DNA from: Paractinoplanes rishiriensis
Lineage (GTDB): Bacteria; Actinomycetota; Actinomycetes; Mycobacteriales; Micromonosporaceae
DNA length: 64,000 bases
NCBI RefSeq assembly: GCF_016862375.1
Contig: NZ_BOMV01000013.1
Span: forward strand, 62,001 to 126,000
Direction: 5' to 3'
Shown here: positions 32,466 to 42,208 of the stretch, one piece after another
How positions within the stretch are numbered: position 1 is the stretch's first letter
Layout of the letters: each line of letters starts with the position of its first letter
The notes under the pieces: model-generated
Seen by the model: the letters and a program-made list of their open reading frames with translations, nothing else
Database searches by the model: none
What the model was told of the DNA's origin: nothing
Translations under genes and position numbers: made by a program

Positions 32466-34502
32466 ATGTCATATCGACTCGGCGTGGATGTGGGCGGCAC
32501 CTTCACCGATGTGCTGCTGGTCGACGAGGATTCCGGCTCGACGTGGCGGGCGAAGACCGCATCGACGCCGAGCGATCAGTCCGTGGGCGTGCTGAACGGC
32601 ATCGACAAGGTGTGCGCGGAGGCCGGCATCGACCGGGCCGCCGTGGCCGCCGTGCTGCACGGCACCACGGTCGCGACCAACGCGATCCTCGAGGGCAAGG
32701 GCGCCACCGTCGGCCTGGTCACCACCCAGGGCTTCCGGCAGGTGCTGCAGATCGCCCGCTCGTTCGTGCCCGGCGGCCTGGCCGGCTGGATCATCTGGCC
32801 CAAGCCGGAACCGCTGGCCGCCCTGGAGAACACGGTCGAGGTGCCGGAGCGGGTGGGCAGCGACGGCACCGTGATCAGCGAGCTGGATGAGGACGCCACC
32901 CGGGCGGCGCTGCGCAAACTGCGCGACAACGGGGTGGAGGCGCTTGCCGTCTCGCTGATCAACGCCTTCGCCAACGATGCGCACGAGCGGCGCATCGCCG
33001 AGCTCGCCGCCGAGGAACTGCCCGGCGTGGAGGTCTCGCTCTCCAGCGTGGTGCTGCCCGAGATGAGGGAGTACGAGCGGGCGCTGACCACCGTGGCGAA
33101 CGGGTACGTGCAGCCGCAGGTCGCCCGCTACGTGGCCAACCTGTCGGCGAAGCTGACCGCCGAGGGGGTGCCGGCCGAACTGTCCATCCTGCGCAGCGAC
33201 GGCGGCCTGTCCGCGGCCGGCGCGGCGATCGGCGCCCCGGTCACCATGCTGCTCTCCGGTCCGGCCGGCGGCGTCACCGGCGCGGTCTGGGTGGCCGAGC
33301 AGTCCGGGCACACCGAGCTGCTCACCTTCGACATGGGCGGCACCTCGACCGACGTCGCGCTGGTGCAGCATGCGCAGGCGCGGATCGGCCGGGAGACCAA
33401 GGTCGGAGATTTGACCGTACGCGCGTCGGCCGTCGACGTACGGACCGTGGGGGCCGGCGGCGGCTCCATCGCGCACGTCCCCGAGCTGACCCGGGCGCTG
33501 CGGGTCGGGCCCCAGTCGGCGGGAGCCGAGCCGGGCCCCGCCGCGTACGGCAAAGGCGGAAACGCACCCACGGTGACCGACGCCAACGTCGTGCTCGGCT
33601 ATCTGCCTACCACCCTGGCCGGCGGCGAGATCACGCTCGACCGGGAGGCGGCCAGGGCCGCGGTGCAGACCGTCGCGGACGCGATGGGCCTGCCGAGTGC
33701 CGAGGCGGCCGCGGCCGGGATCATCGACATCGTCAACGAGAACATGCTGGGCGGCCTGCGGCTGGTCAGCGTGCAGCAGGGCTTCGACCCGCGGGACTTC
33801 GCGCTGGTCGCGTTCGGCGGCGCCGGGCCGTTGCATGCGAACGCCCTCGGCAGGCTGACCGGGGCCTGGCCGGTGATCGTGCCGCCGTCGCCGGGGGTGC
33901 TGTGCGCGCTGGGTGACGCCACGACCTCGGCGCGGGACGAGTCGGCCCGGACCGTGCTGCAAAAATTGGGCGATTTGTCTGACGGGGACCTGGCCGGCAT
34001 CTTTGAAGAGCTTGCCGCAACCGCCTCGCAGCGCCTGACGGATCAGGGCGTCGTCGTCGAATCAACCTCATATTCCGCCGATATCCGATTTGTCGGGCAG
34101 GGCAACGAGCTCCCGGTCGCGTTTGAGCTCGGCGAGGACCTCGGAGCGCGCTTCGACGCCGAGCACGAGCGGCTTTTCTCGTTCACGCTCCCGGTCGACC
34201 ACGAGCTGGTGAACGCCCGCGCCACCGTCACCGGCGCCCGCCCCACCGTGACGCCGATCCACCTGGAGAAGGGCGACGGCGACCCGGCCGCGGCCCGCAC
34301 CGGCGACACCCGGATCTACGTCGACGGCGAGTTCGTCGACGCGGCCGTCTACGAACGGCTCAAGCTGCGGGCCGGCGACGTGCTCACCGGCCCGGCCATC
34401 GTCGTCGAGATGGACTCCACCACCCTCGTCCTGCCCGGCCACGCGGCCACCACCGACCCCAGCGGCAGCCTGCTGATCCGCCCGATCTCGACGGAGGCCT
34501 GA
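32466..34502 (+). CDS. hydantoinase/oxoprolinase subunit A
   Basis: A 678-aa ATP-dependent subunit. It has an ASKHA-type nucleotide fold: phosphate loop LGVDVGGTFTDVLLV, HGTTVATNAILEGKGA, and FDMGGTSTDVALV. The family covers N-methylhydantoinase A, 5-oxoprolinase and the large subunits of acetone or acetophenone carboxylase. All phosphorylate the substrate with ATP before opening a ring or adding bicarbonate. The start is ATG 32466 after aaggagag. It forms the usual pair with the B subunit encoded 1 bp downstream. Confidence 0.9.
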   Translation: MSYRLGVDVGGTFTDVLLVDEDSGSTWRAKTASTPSDQSVGVLNGIDKVCAEAGIDRAAVAAVLHGTTVATNAILEGKGATVGLVTTQGFRQVLQIARSFVPGGLAGWIIWPKPEPLAALENTVEVPERVGSDGTVISELDEDATRAALRKLRDNGVEALAVSLINAFANDAHERRIAELAAEELPGVEVSLSSVVLPEMREYERALTTVANGYVQPQVARYVANLSAKLTAEGVPAELSILRSDGGLSAAGAAIGAPVTMLLSGPAGGVTGAVWVAEQSGHTELLTFDMGGTSTDVALVQHAQARIGRETKVGDLTVRASAVDVRTVGAGGGSIAHVPELTRALRVGPQSAGAEPGPAAYGKGGNAPTVTDANVVLGYLPTTLAGGEITLDREAARAAVQTVADAMGLPSAEAAAAGIIDIVNENMLGGLRLVSVQQGFDPRDFALVAFGGAGPLHANALGRLTGAWPVIVPPSPGVLCALGDATTSARDESARTVLQKLGDLSDGDLAGIFEELAATASQRLTDQGVVVESTSYSADIRFVGQGNELPVAFELGEDLGARFDAEHERLFSFTLPVDHELVNARATVTGARPTVTPIHLEKGDGDPAAARTGDTRIYVDGEFVDAAVYERLKLRAGDVLTGPAIVVEMDSTTLVLPGHAATTDPSGSLLIRPISTEA

Positions 34503-34503
34503 G

Positions 34504-36375
34504 ATGGCGCGCATAATTTCCGCTGACGAAACCCCGGTCGCGAAGGTCGACGTCGACCCGGTGACCCTCGACCTGGTCGAGAACGGGCTGCGCAACGCCC
34601 GCTACGAGATGGACGAGGTGCTGTTCCGCACCGCGCTGTCGCCCGGCATCCGCGAGCAGCACGACGAGTTCCCGCTGATCGCCGACGCCGACGGCAAGAT
34701 GGTGGTGGGCCAGTTCGGCCTGTCCATCCCGGACTTCCTGGCCGGCTTCGCGGGCGACATCCGCGAGGGCGACATCCTGCTCACCTCCGACCCGTACGCG
34801 TGCGGCGCCGCCATCAGCCACGCCAACGACTGGCTGGTCGTGATGCCCATCTACGTCGGCGGCCGGGTGGTCGGCTGGGCGTCGATGTTCGGGCACATGT
34901 CGGACGTCGGCGGCAAGACCCCGTCATCGATGCCGACCGACGCCAAGACCATCTACGAGGAGGGCGTGGTCATCCCGCCCTTCAAGCTCTACGACGGCGG
35001 CACCCTCAACGAGGACGCGCTGCGGATCATCCTCAACCAGGTGCGGGTGCCGGACTGGAACCGGGCCGACCTGAACGGCCTGGTCGCGGCCTGCCGCACG
35101 GCGACCCGGCGGGTGCAGGAGATGTGCGCCCGGTTCGGCGTCGAGACGTACCTCTCGGCTCTTGACGCCCTGCTGCAGCGCAACTACGACGCCATGAAGA
35201 CGCTGCTGCACGTCGTGTTCGAGGAGGGCCGCACGCTCTCCTTCACCGATTACATCTGCGACGACGGGGTGGGCTTCGGCCCGTACGAGCTCAAATTGTC
35301 CTTGACCCGGACGGGCGACAAGGTGCACCTGGACTTCAGCGGCTCGTCCCCGCAGGCGATCGGGCCGGTGAACTACTACCTGAACGAGAACCTGGCCCGG
35401 ATGTTCTTCGGCATCTACATGATCACCGTGGCCGACCCGCAGATCCTCTGGAACGACGGCTTCTATCCGCTGGTCGACGTGACGATTCCGGACGGCTCGT
35501 ACTGGAAACCCAGGCACCCGGCCGCGCTGAACGCCCGCAACCACGGCATCGGCCGGGTCTTCGACCTGTTCGGCGGGCTGCTCGGGCAGACCAACCCGGC
35601 GCTGCTGAACGCGGCCGGCTTCTCGTCGTCACCGCACTTCATGTACTCCGGCAACTACTCCGGCGGCGACCGCAAGGGCGAGTGGTTCCAGCTGTACTCG
35701 ATCGGCTTCGGCGGCATCCCCGGCCGGCCGCTCGGCGACGGGCCGGACGGGCACTCGCTGTGGCCCAGCTTCGTGAACATCCCGTGCGAGTTCCTCGAGT
35801 CCTATTACCCGCTGCGGATCGAGAAGTGGGAGACGGTGGCCGACACCGGGGGAGCGGGCCTGCACCGCGGCGGCAACGGGGTGGACGTGGCGTACCGGTT
35901 CCTCGAGCCGGGCACCATCGCGATCCACGACGACCGCTGGCTGATGTACCCATGGGGCGTCAACGGCGGCGCGCCCGGCGCCCGCGGCCGCAAGTGGATC
36001 GAGCGGGCCGGCGGCGAGCGCGAGGTGTTGCCCAGCAAGTGCCACGACGTGCCGGTGCGTCCCGGCGACGTGCTGCACTTCGTGACCTGGGGCGGCGGCG
36101 GGTGGGGCGACCCGCTGGCGCGGGACCCCGGGCTGGTTGCGCTCGAGGTCCGGCGCGGGCTGGTCACCCCCTCCGGGGCCAGGGCGTACGGCGTGGTGGT
36201 GTCCGGCGCGGGCGAGCTCGACGTGTCCGGCACCGAGGCGTTGCGGGCCGAGTTGCGCGCCGGCCGGCCGGACGAACTGCCGGTCTTCGACATGGGACCC
36301 GGGCTCGACGAGATCCTGGCCCGCTGCGAGGAGGAGACCGGCCTGCCGGCACCCACCAAACCGGTCTGGACCTGA
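34504..36375 (+). CDS. hydantoinase/oxoprolinase subunit B
   Basis: A 623-aa partner of subunit A. Typical HyuB blocks are VTLDLVENGLRNARYEMDEVLFRTALSPGIREQHDE, SDPYACGAAISHANDW, FGHMSDVGG and VDVTIPDGSYWKP. The His/Asp residues of SHANDW and GHMSDVGG probably bind the metal of the hydrolase or carboxylase site. No small gamma subunit, as in acetone carboxylase, is nearby, so a hydantoinase or lactamase-type ring opening is a little more likely than carboxylation (inference). Confidence 0.9.
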   Translation: MARIISADETPVAKVDVDPVTLDLVENGLRNARYEMDEVLFRTALSPGIREQHDEFPLIADADGKMVVGQFGLSIPDFLAGFAGDIREGDILLTSDPYACGAAISHANDWLVVMPIYVGGRVVGWASMFGHMSDVGGKTPSSMPTDAKTIYEEGVVIPPFKLYDGGTLNEDALRIILNQVRVPDWNRADLNGLVAACRTATRRVQEMCARFGVETYLSALDALLQRNYDAMKTLLHVVFEEGRTLSFTDYICDDGVGFGPYELKLSLTRTGDKVHLDFSGSSPQAIGPVNYYLNENLARMFFGIYMITVADPQILWNDGFYPLVDVTIPDGSYWKPRHPAALNARNHGIGRVFDLFGGLLGQTNPALLNAAGFSSSPHFMYSGNYSGGDRKGEWFQLYSIGFGGIPGRPLGDGPDGHSLWPSFVNIPCEFLESYYPLRIEKWETVADTGGAGLHRGGNGVDVAYRFLEPGTIAIHDDRWLMYPWGVNGGAPGARGRKWIERAGGEREVLPSKCHDVPVRPGDVLHFVTWGGGGWGDPLARDPGLVALEVRRGLVTPSGARAYGVVVSGAGELDVSGTEALRAELRAGRPDELPVFDMGPGLDEILARCEEETGLPAPTKPVWT

Positions 36376-36386
36376 CCCGTCCTGGC

Positions 36387-37076
36387 ATGATGTCCGGTGT
36401 GCGTGAGGTGATCGACGGGGTCTTCGAGCTGACCTTCGGGTTCGTCAATGTGCACCTGGTCGTGACCGACGACGGGGTGGTGCTGGTCGACACCGGCCTG
36501 CCCCGCCGCTCGGCGCTGATCGACCGCGGCCTGCGCGAGGTGGGCAAGGCGATCGGCGACGTGAAAACGGTGCTGCTCACCCACCACCACTCCGACCACA
36601 CCGGCAACGTCGCCGACGTGCGCCGCCGCTCCGGAGCCCGGGTGGTGGCGCACGCGGCCGACGCGCCGGTGATCACCGGCGCGATCCGGCCGGCGCCCAA
36701 GGGCTTGCTGGTCAAGGTGGTGAGCCGGCTGATGGGCAGCGCCGAGCCGGTCAAGCTCGACCAGCTGATCACCGCCGACGAGAGCGAACCGGCACCCGGC
36801 TTCACCGCCCTGCACACGCCGGGCCACACCCGCGGCCACGTCTCCTACCTGCTCGACCGGGCCGGCGGCCTGCTGTTCGCCGGCGACGCGGCGGCCGGCG
36901 TCAAGGGTGCCGTGGGCAGCGCGCCCCGGGCCGCGGCGGCCGACCTGGCCGACCTGGACCGCAGCGTCGGCAAGCTGGCGTCATACGACTTCGACCACGC
37001 GGTGTTCGGGCACGGCCGGGCGGTCTCCGGCGGGGCCGTCGACCGCTTCCGGGAGTACGCGGCGACGCTCCCGTAG
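36387..37076 (+). CDS. MBL-fold metallo-hydrolase
   Basis: A 229-aa protein with the metallo-beta-lactamase motif THHHSDHTGN (His66, His68, Asp70, His71), then HTPGHTRGHVSYLL, FAGDAA and FGHG, which supply the other zinc ligands. The substrate is unknown; glyoxalase II-like thioesters or lactones are common in this branch. It follows the hydantoinase B gene by 11 bp and may belong to the same transcript. ATG 36387 is taken; GTG 36399 is an alternative. It ends 2 bp from the end of the opposing protease operon. Confidence 0.85.
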   Translation: MMSGVREVIDGVFELTFGFVNVHLVVTDDGVVLVDTGLPRRSALIDRGLREVGKAIGDVKTVLLTHHHSDHTGNVADVRRRSGARVVAHAADAPVITGAIRPAPKGLLVKVVSRLMGSAEPVKLDQLITADESEPAPGFTALHTPGHTRGHVSYLLDRAGGLLFAGDAAAGVKGAVGSAPRAAAADLADLDRSVGKLASYDFDHAVFGHGRAVSGGAVDRFREYAATLP

Positions 37077-37078
37077 GC

Positions 37079-38751
37079 CTACTCCGCATAGTCCGTGCCG
37101 TTCCAGCGCTGGACGGCCCGCCGGACGGTGCCCTCGGCGCAGGACGGATTGCAGTCGTTGGCCGTCGTCTCCACCTCGTACCGGCCGTCGCCGTCGGCGT
37201 CCAGGACCTCGGCACCGTAGAAGCGGGCCGAGTAGTCGCCGGGTCGCGGCAGGGTGCGCAGGTCCTCGAAACCGCCGGCGGTGGGACGCAGAATGATGAC
37301 GCCGTTGTGCCGACCGGGGTTGTAGTTGAGGAACAGGTGACCGGTGGAGTCCGTGGCCGGCGCGGCCGGTTCGAGGACGTACCAGTCGCCACCCCAATGG
37401 CTCCACCGCACCTTGCGCTGGGCGTCCAGGACGGCGATGGCCGCGTCCCGCTTCTCGTCGCCCCGGGCCAGGGTGGTCACCAGGGTGACCGGTCCCCACG
37501 CCGGATGCCGGAACTCGACCCGTCCGCTGATCTTGCACGCCAGTTTGCAGACGCCCGCCTGCCGCAGCAGGGCCGCGTCGATCGGCGGCGCCGCGGGACT
37601 ACCCGTCGACCGGGGTTCGGGTCTGCCCGGCGCGACCACGACCTGCTGCACCCGGTCGGCCAGCCGCCGGACGCCCGCCGCGTCCTTGCGGGACAACCGG
37701 GACTCACCCTGCTGGCTGCGGTGCTCCAGCAGCAGGCGGGCGTCGCCGACCGGGCGGACCGCCTCGGCAGTGGTCCGGTCGGCCGGCGTCCAGCTGCCGC
37801 CGGTCAGCTGCCAGAGCGTGGGCGGGGCGGTCATCTCCTCGTCCAGGGCGTCGGTGCACCGGTGCGACGAGATGCTGGCGTTCAGCACGCCGGCGTCGTC
37901 CCACCACCAGTCGGTGACCGTCATCCAGGCGTTCTCCTCGTCCGGGGCGCTCTGCACGAACGACGGCGGCTTGGTCGCGCGTCCGGTGGAGCCGTCGTAG
38001 ACCCAGTACGTGCCGCTGTTGCAGCGCCCGTCGTCGTCCGGCACGTGCACGCCGAACCGGGGGTGCCGTCCGGGCCGGTGCCGCCGACCGCGGACGAGCC
38101 CACGATCATCGCGTGCTCGGCGACCTTGCGCGCGGCCGGCCGGCCGACCTGGACCGCGTAGAGCACGTCCGGGCTGCCGTAGTCCGGTGCGTCCTGGCCG
38201 GGATCGATGATCTGCCCGCGGACCAGCACCGAGTCGGCACCGCCCGCCATCACCTCCGTCGCCTGCCGGCCGCCGGGCAGGTCGAGCGCCAGCGGCTTCG
38301 CCTCGCCGGTGAACACGTCGAGGACGAACGCCTCCCGGGTGCCGGTGTCGACGTAGGCGATCCGGTCACCGCCCACCGGCGCGGCCGAGGCACAGGAGCA
38401 GCCGATGTGCTGGACCTTGCGGGTCTCGGTGTTGACCACGGTGAGAACCTGGTCGTCGGCGGTGCCCACGGCGGCCGCCACCACGAACGTGCCGGTACGG
38501 GTGTAGAACAATGCCCCGCCCCGGTATGCGCCGGGCTGGCGGAACTCCGTGCCGCCGGCGAGCTTGACGACCAGGTCGGTGGCGGTGGTGTAGGCGTACC
38601 CGCGCGGGCCCGCCGGCGGCGCGCTGCCCGGCGCCGTCACCGGATCGTCGCCGCGCCCCCGGACCACCAGGACGGCGACCGCGGCCAGCACCGCGACCAG
38701 AAGAACGGCGAGTGAGACCCCGAGCAGGCGGCGGGTGGCGGCGGCGGTCAC
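37079..38751 (-). pseudogene. frameshifted membrane-anchored propeller-like protein (last gene of protease operon)
   Basis: Two frames join into one protein of about 557 residues if one C is added to the C5 run (G5 on the given strand, 38059-38063). The N-terminal frame (GTG 38751) runs to VGGTGPDGTP; the C-terminal frame then gives RFGVHVPDDDGRCNSGTYWVYDG. A single membrane helix (about residues 10-34, LLGVSLAVLLVAVLAAVAVLVV) is followed by repeated beta-rich units and, near the end, a calcium-type LDADGDGRYEVE. This fits an external sensor or adaptor domain. The start overlaps the previous stop (GTGA). Real mutation, phase-variable homopolymer or sequencing error cannot be told apart here. 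No known family recognised. Confidence 0.7.
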
Positions 38752-41072
38752 GACAGGCTCCTCAAGGCGTCGGCGATGGTGGTCCGGATCGGGTCTCCGA
38801 ACAGGCGGTGACGTCCCATGCGCCGCCACTGGTCCAGCGCCGCCGGGCCGGCGACGAGGACCGACTGCCGCACGAGACCGGCGTACGAGATCTCCAGCAG
38901 GGCCGGGTCCGCGGCCCCGGCGATCCGGACCTCCGCGGTCGAACGCGGCAACGGCAGGTGGCCGCGCCCGGCCTGGTCCAGCGGCAGGAGGAGGTGCCGG
39001 TCACGCCCGCAGTCCAGGTGCACGAGCGCACCGGACAGCAGGGCCGGGCCGCTGAGTTCGAGGCGACCGCCGGCGGTCCGCACGGCGAACACCCCGGGCC
39101 GTTCGTCGGCGACGTCGGCCAGCAGATCCTGCGCGAATTCCGGGAGACGGGGCGGCCGGCTGGGCGGGAACGGGTCGAGCGGGTCCGGATGCAGCAGGTC
39201 GCCGTCGATCAGGTAGGCGACGTCCGGCCCGGCCGCGCGGAGCACCCGCAGCCAGGCCAGCCGGGTGCCGTTGTCCAGCGCCGCGGCGGTCGACGCCCGC
39301 AGCACCCCGGAATCCCAGACGTCCACCTCGCCGACCGGGACGGCGGCTCGGGCGGTGACCTCCCGGCCGGCCAGCGCAACCCGGGCGCCACGCTGGACCG
39401 GCAGCCACAGATTGAGCACGGCCCCCCGTTCGTCGGTGCACCGGACCGGCAGTACCGCAGTCCCGGTCGGCGCCGCCTCGATCTCCAGTTCGTATCCCTG
39501 CCGGCCGGCGTCGTGGCGGAGCCGCAGCTCGACGCCGTCGGGCGTGACGATCGTGGGCTCGGCGGAATCACCGGAACGCGTGTGCGCCGCCAGGGCCGGG
39601 AGGGGTGGTGGTTCCGGCAACCGGACGGCTGCGTCCGGGCGGGCCGCGGGTTGCCGGTGCCACCGCCACGGCGGGCCGGGCACGTCGATGAAGGTCGCAC
39701 GCCCGTAGCGGTCGAGCACCGCGCGCCGGGCCTCGTCGCCGGCCTCCAGACCGATGATGTCCCCGGCGAACGCCGACCGGTCGCCGTCCCGCATCAGCGC
39801 GACCTCGACCGCGAACCGGGAACCCGCGGCGCGGACCCGCAGCACGCCGGTCACGTCGCCGATCTGCGCGGTCACCTGGGAAACCGGTTCCTCGACCGTG
39901 ATCCGGTCCGCCATGGTGTCGAGGACCGGCAGCACCTCCCCGGTCTCGATACGCAGCTCCGGCTCCGGCGACCCGGGCGCCGGGAGCCGCAGGGCGTCCG
40001 GGGGCGTGCCGAGGACCGGGTGGCAGGCGACCTCGCCGGGCGACCGGGCCGGGAAGGTGACGGTCGGCGCGGCCAGGTCCGCCGTCGCCAGCAGGGTGTG
40101 CAGCTCCCGCCAGGCCCACGCGAGCTCGTCGGTGGCGTCGCTCCGCTCGGCGCGGGCCGCGCGCAGCAGGTCGGCCAGCAGGCGCAGCCCCGCCGTCCAG
40201 AGCGGCGGTCCGAGGCGCCAGGCGGCGAGGGTGAGCGACCGTACCGCTGCGGGGTCACCACCGGCACGGCTGAGGGCGGCCGCACCCACGATGGTCCAGT
40301 CGCAGCCGTCGCCCACCGGCCCGTCCGGCGCCGCGATGGTGCCGGGCGCGGTGAGATGGGCGTACGCGAGGGCCAGCCGGGCCTCGGGTCCCGGAGCGGC
40401 ACGCAGATGGTCGGCGAGCACCGCGGCGTGCCGGAGCCGGCCCGCGGTCAGGTAGGCCATCAGCGCGTCCGCGCCCGGGTCGGCGCCGGCCACGACGATC
40501 ACCGGCTGCGCCGCCGCACCGGCCCGGACCGTGCGTACCAGCACGTCGACCCGCGCGCCGGCCGGCAGCGACGCCATCCGCCACGCCGTCCCGGCGCCGC
40601 CGATCTGCACCAGCGACGACCCGGCCCGGCCCCGCACGTGCAGCGCGGTCGCCTCCACCGTGGTCAGCACCGGCGTCCGCACCGGGGTCCACTCATCCCC
40701 GGCGGCCGGGCGCTGCCACATGCGCAGCCACAGCCCGCCCGGGACCGTCCACGGGGTCCGCCGGGGCGGCACCAGCGTGGTCAGGGCGGCGCGCAGCATT
40801 CCGGGCGCCTCGCCCAGCGGACCGATGTCGATCTCCCGGTGGCCCGGGCTGCCGGGGCCCAGCGGAACGGTGCCGCCGAGGGAGTGGCCGGACGGCGTGT
40901 GCACCACCACCGTGGCGTGCGGCCCGCTCGGCCGCTCGAGATCGTGCCGCCGGCCGACCACCAGGACGGCCGTCGCGGTGTGCGCCATCTCCGCGTCGAA
41001 GATCTCCACGACGACCGGTACGCCCAGCGCGCCGCGCACCGGCGTGGTCAGCGTGACCCCCATCGTCGTCAT
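38748..41072 (-). CDS. 774-aa protein of unknown function in caspase operon
   Basis: I do not recognise this protein. Its N-terminal 200 residues are beta-rich (VTLTTPVRGALGVPVVVEIFDAE; ATAVLVVGRRHDLERPSG). About 215-330 is helical and TPR-like (DALMAYLTAGRLRHAAVLADHL). The remainder is again beta-rich with several repeats of an immunoglobulin-like feel (VRIAGAADPALLEISYAGL). There is no signal peptide, membrane helix or catalytic motif. It is coupled by 4-bp overlaps to the caspase gene before it and the membrane-anchored protein after it, which suggests a scaffold or substrate protein of that system. The start is ATG 41072, with ATG 41063 as an alternative. Confidence 0.75.
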   Translation of the reverse strand: MTTMGVTLTTPVRGALGVPVVVEIFDAEMAHTATAVLVVGRRHDLERPSGPHATVVVHTPSGHSLGGTVPLGPGSPGHREIDIGPLGEAPGMLRAALTTLVPPRRTPWTVPGGLWLRMWQRPAAGDEWTPVRTPVLTTVEATALHVRGRAGSSLVQIGGAGTAWRMASLPAGARVDVLVRTVRAGAAAQPVIVVAGADPGADALMAYLTAGRLRHAAVLADHLRAAPGPEARLALAYAHLTAPGTIAAPDGPVGDGCDWTIVGAAALSRAGGDPAAVRSLTLAAWRLGPPLWTAGLRLLADLLRAARAERSDATDELAWAWRELHTLLATADLAAPTVTFPARSPGEVACHPVLGTPPDALRLPAPGSPEPELRIETGEVLPVLDTMADRITVEEPVSQVTAQIGDVTGVLRVRAAGSRFAVEVALMRDGDRSAFAGDIIGLEAGDEARRAVLDRYGRATFIDVPGPPWRWHRQPAARPDAAVRLPEPPPLPALAAHTRSGDSAEPTIVTPDGVELRLRHDAGRQGYELEIEAAPTGTAVLPVRCTDERGAVLNLWLPVQRGARVALAGREVTARAAVPVGEVDVWDSGVLRASTAAALDNGTRLAWLRVLRAAGPDVAYLIDGDLLHPDPLDPFPPSRPPRLPEFAQDLLADVADERPGVFAVRTAGGRLELSGPALLSGALVHLDCGRDRHLLLPLDQAGRGHLPLPRSTAEVRIAGAADPALLEISYAGLVRQSVLVAGPAALDQWRRMGRHRLFGDPIRTTIADALRSLS

Positions 41073-42208
41073 GACACGACCCGCAGCGGCACCGTGCCGG
41101 TCCGCGGCACCACGTCCAGCTGTTCCTCGACCAGGGGGTAGCAACCGTCGGTGAAGGTGGCCTGCACCAGATGACTGCCGGCCACCGACCGCACCGGCCA
41201 CGGGCTCGGCTCCGGCACCGGGCGCTCGCGGCGAAGGTCCGGTCGCCGGTGCCGTTCGCAGACGAAACTGGCCCGGCAGTGCGCCACGTCCGGAATGCAG
41301 CTGACCGTGAACAGCACCGGTGGCGGTTCGGCCAGCCGCCACAGCGGTGCGTCGCCGAGCAGGCCGCTCTGCAGCAGCACCTGGTCGCCGTCGCCGCGGT
41401 CATGGTTGACCAACTGGGTCATCGCCTCGTACAGGTGCCCGGTGGTGACCAGCCAGTCGGTGCCGTGCCGGCTGGCGGCGTGGCCGTCGAACGCGCCCAG
41501 CAGGGCGCGGGTGTAGTGCGAGACCTCGCCGGGCCGGCTCGCGGCCTCGCCGTACGGCGGGCTGGCCAGAATCGTGACGGTGTTGCCGGCGGCGTCCCCG
41601 GTGAGCCGCCCGGCCGGGCTGGCCAGGCCCCGCACCTCACTCTGCTGGTACATCGCGAAGTACGGCGCCGGCGCGGCACACGAGTCGACGAAGAACGCCT
41701 GCGTCGCCGGGCCGCCGGACACGCAGGCGTCCCGGGTCGGCTCGAGGCTGAAGGCGCCGCCGAACGGATCGTCCTCGTTCTCGGCGAAGTCGCTGGTCAG
41801 CAGGATCCGGCGGGCATGGGCCTGCACGCCGTGCCCGCAGAAGTAGAACAGCGCGACGTTGTCCGGGCGGTTCTGCGCCCGCGCGCGCCAGGCGCGGTAC
41901 GCCGCCTTGACCGCCGCCAGGGTCGGCACGGCCGTTCCGGTCCCGGTCTCCGGATGCCGCGGGTGCGGCGACACCAGCAGCTCCACGCTGGCCAGTGGCG
42001 CGGTCCACCGTTCGTGCGGTCCCTTCACCAGCCACTCGGCGACCGCGACGGCGGACAACGGCGGCGAGGTCAGTTGAGCCAGCTCTCCGAAGAGGCTCGG
42101 ATCGGGGTGCGGGGCACCGGTGCCGCCGGGCAGGTGCGGATAGCCGCCCACACCGATGATCAGCGCGTGCGTGCCCGGACCCGGCACCGCCTGCTCGTAG
42201 TACGTCAT
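41069..42208 (-). CDS. caspase-family (C14/metacaspase-like) cysteine protease
   Basis: A 379-aa protein. Residues 10-260 are a caspase fold: beta1 THALIIGVGGYPHLPG, catalytic His126 in FYFCGHGVQ, catalytic Cys177 in AFFVDSCAAP, and an ILASPPYGEA strand after it. Residues about 300-379 form a small extra domain with two Cys pairs (FTVSCIPDVAHCRASFVC). Bacterial caspase-like proteases are often set off by an associated sensor and cut a partner protein to trigger death or signalling. Here the gene is joined by ATGA overlaps to an alpha/beta hydrolase gene upstream and the 774-aa protein gene downstream. Confidence 0.85.
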   Translation of the reverse strand: MTYYEQAVPGPGTHALIIGVGGYPHLPGGTGAPHPDPSLFGELAQLTSPPLSAVAVAEWLVKGPHERWTAPLASVELLVSPHPRHPETGTGTAVPTLAAVKAAYRAWRARAQNRPDNVALFYFCGHGVQAHARRILLTSDFAENEDDPFGGAFSLEPTRDACVSGGPATQAFFVDSCAAPAPYFAMYQQSEVRGLASPAGRLTGDAAGNTVTILASPPYGEAASRPGEVSHYTRALLGAFDGHAASRHGTDWLVTTGHLYEAMTQLVNHDRGDGDQVLLQSGLLGDAPLWRLAEPPPVLFTVSCIPDVAHCRASFVCERHRRPDLRRERPVPEPSPWPVRSVAGSHLVQATFTDGCYPLVEEQLDVVPRTGTVPLRVVS

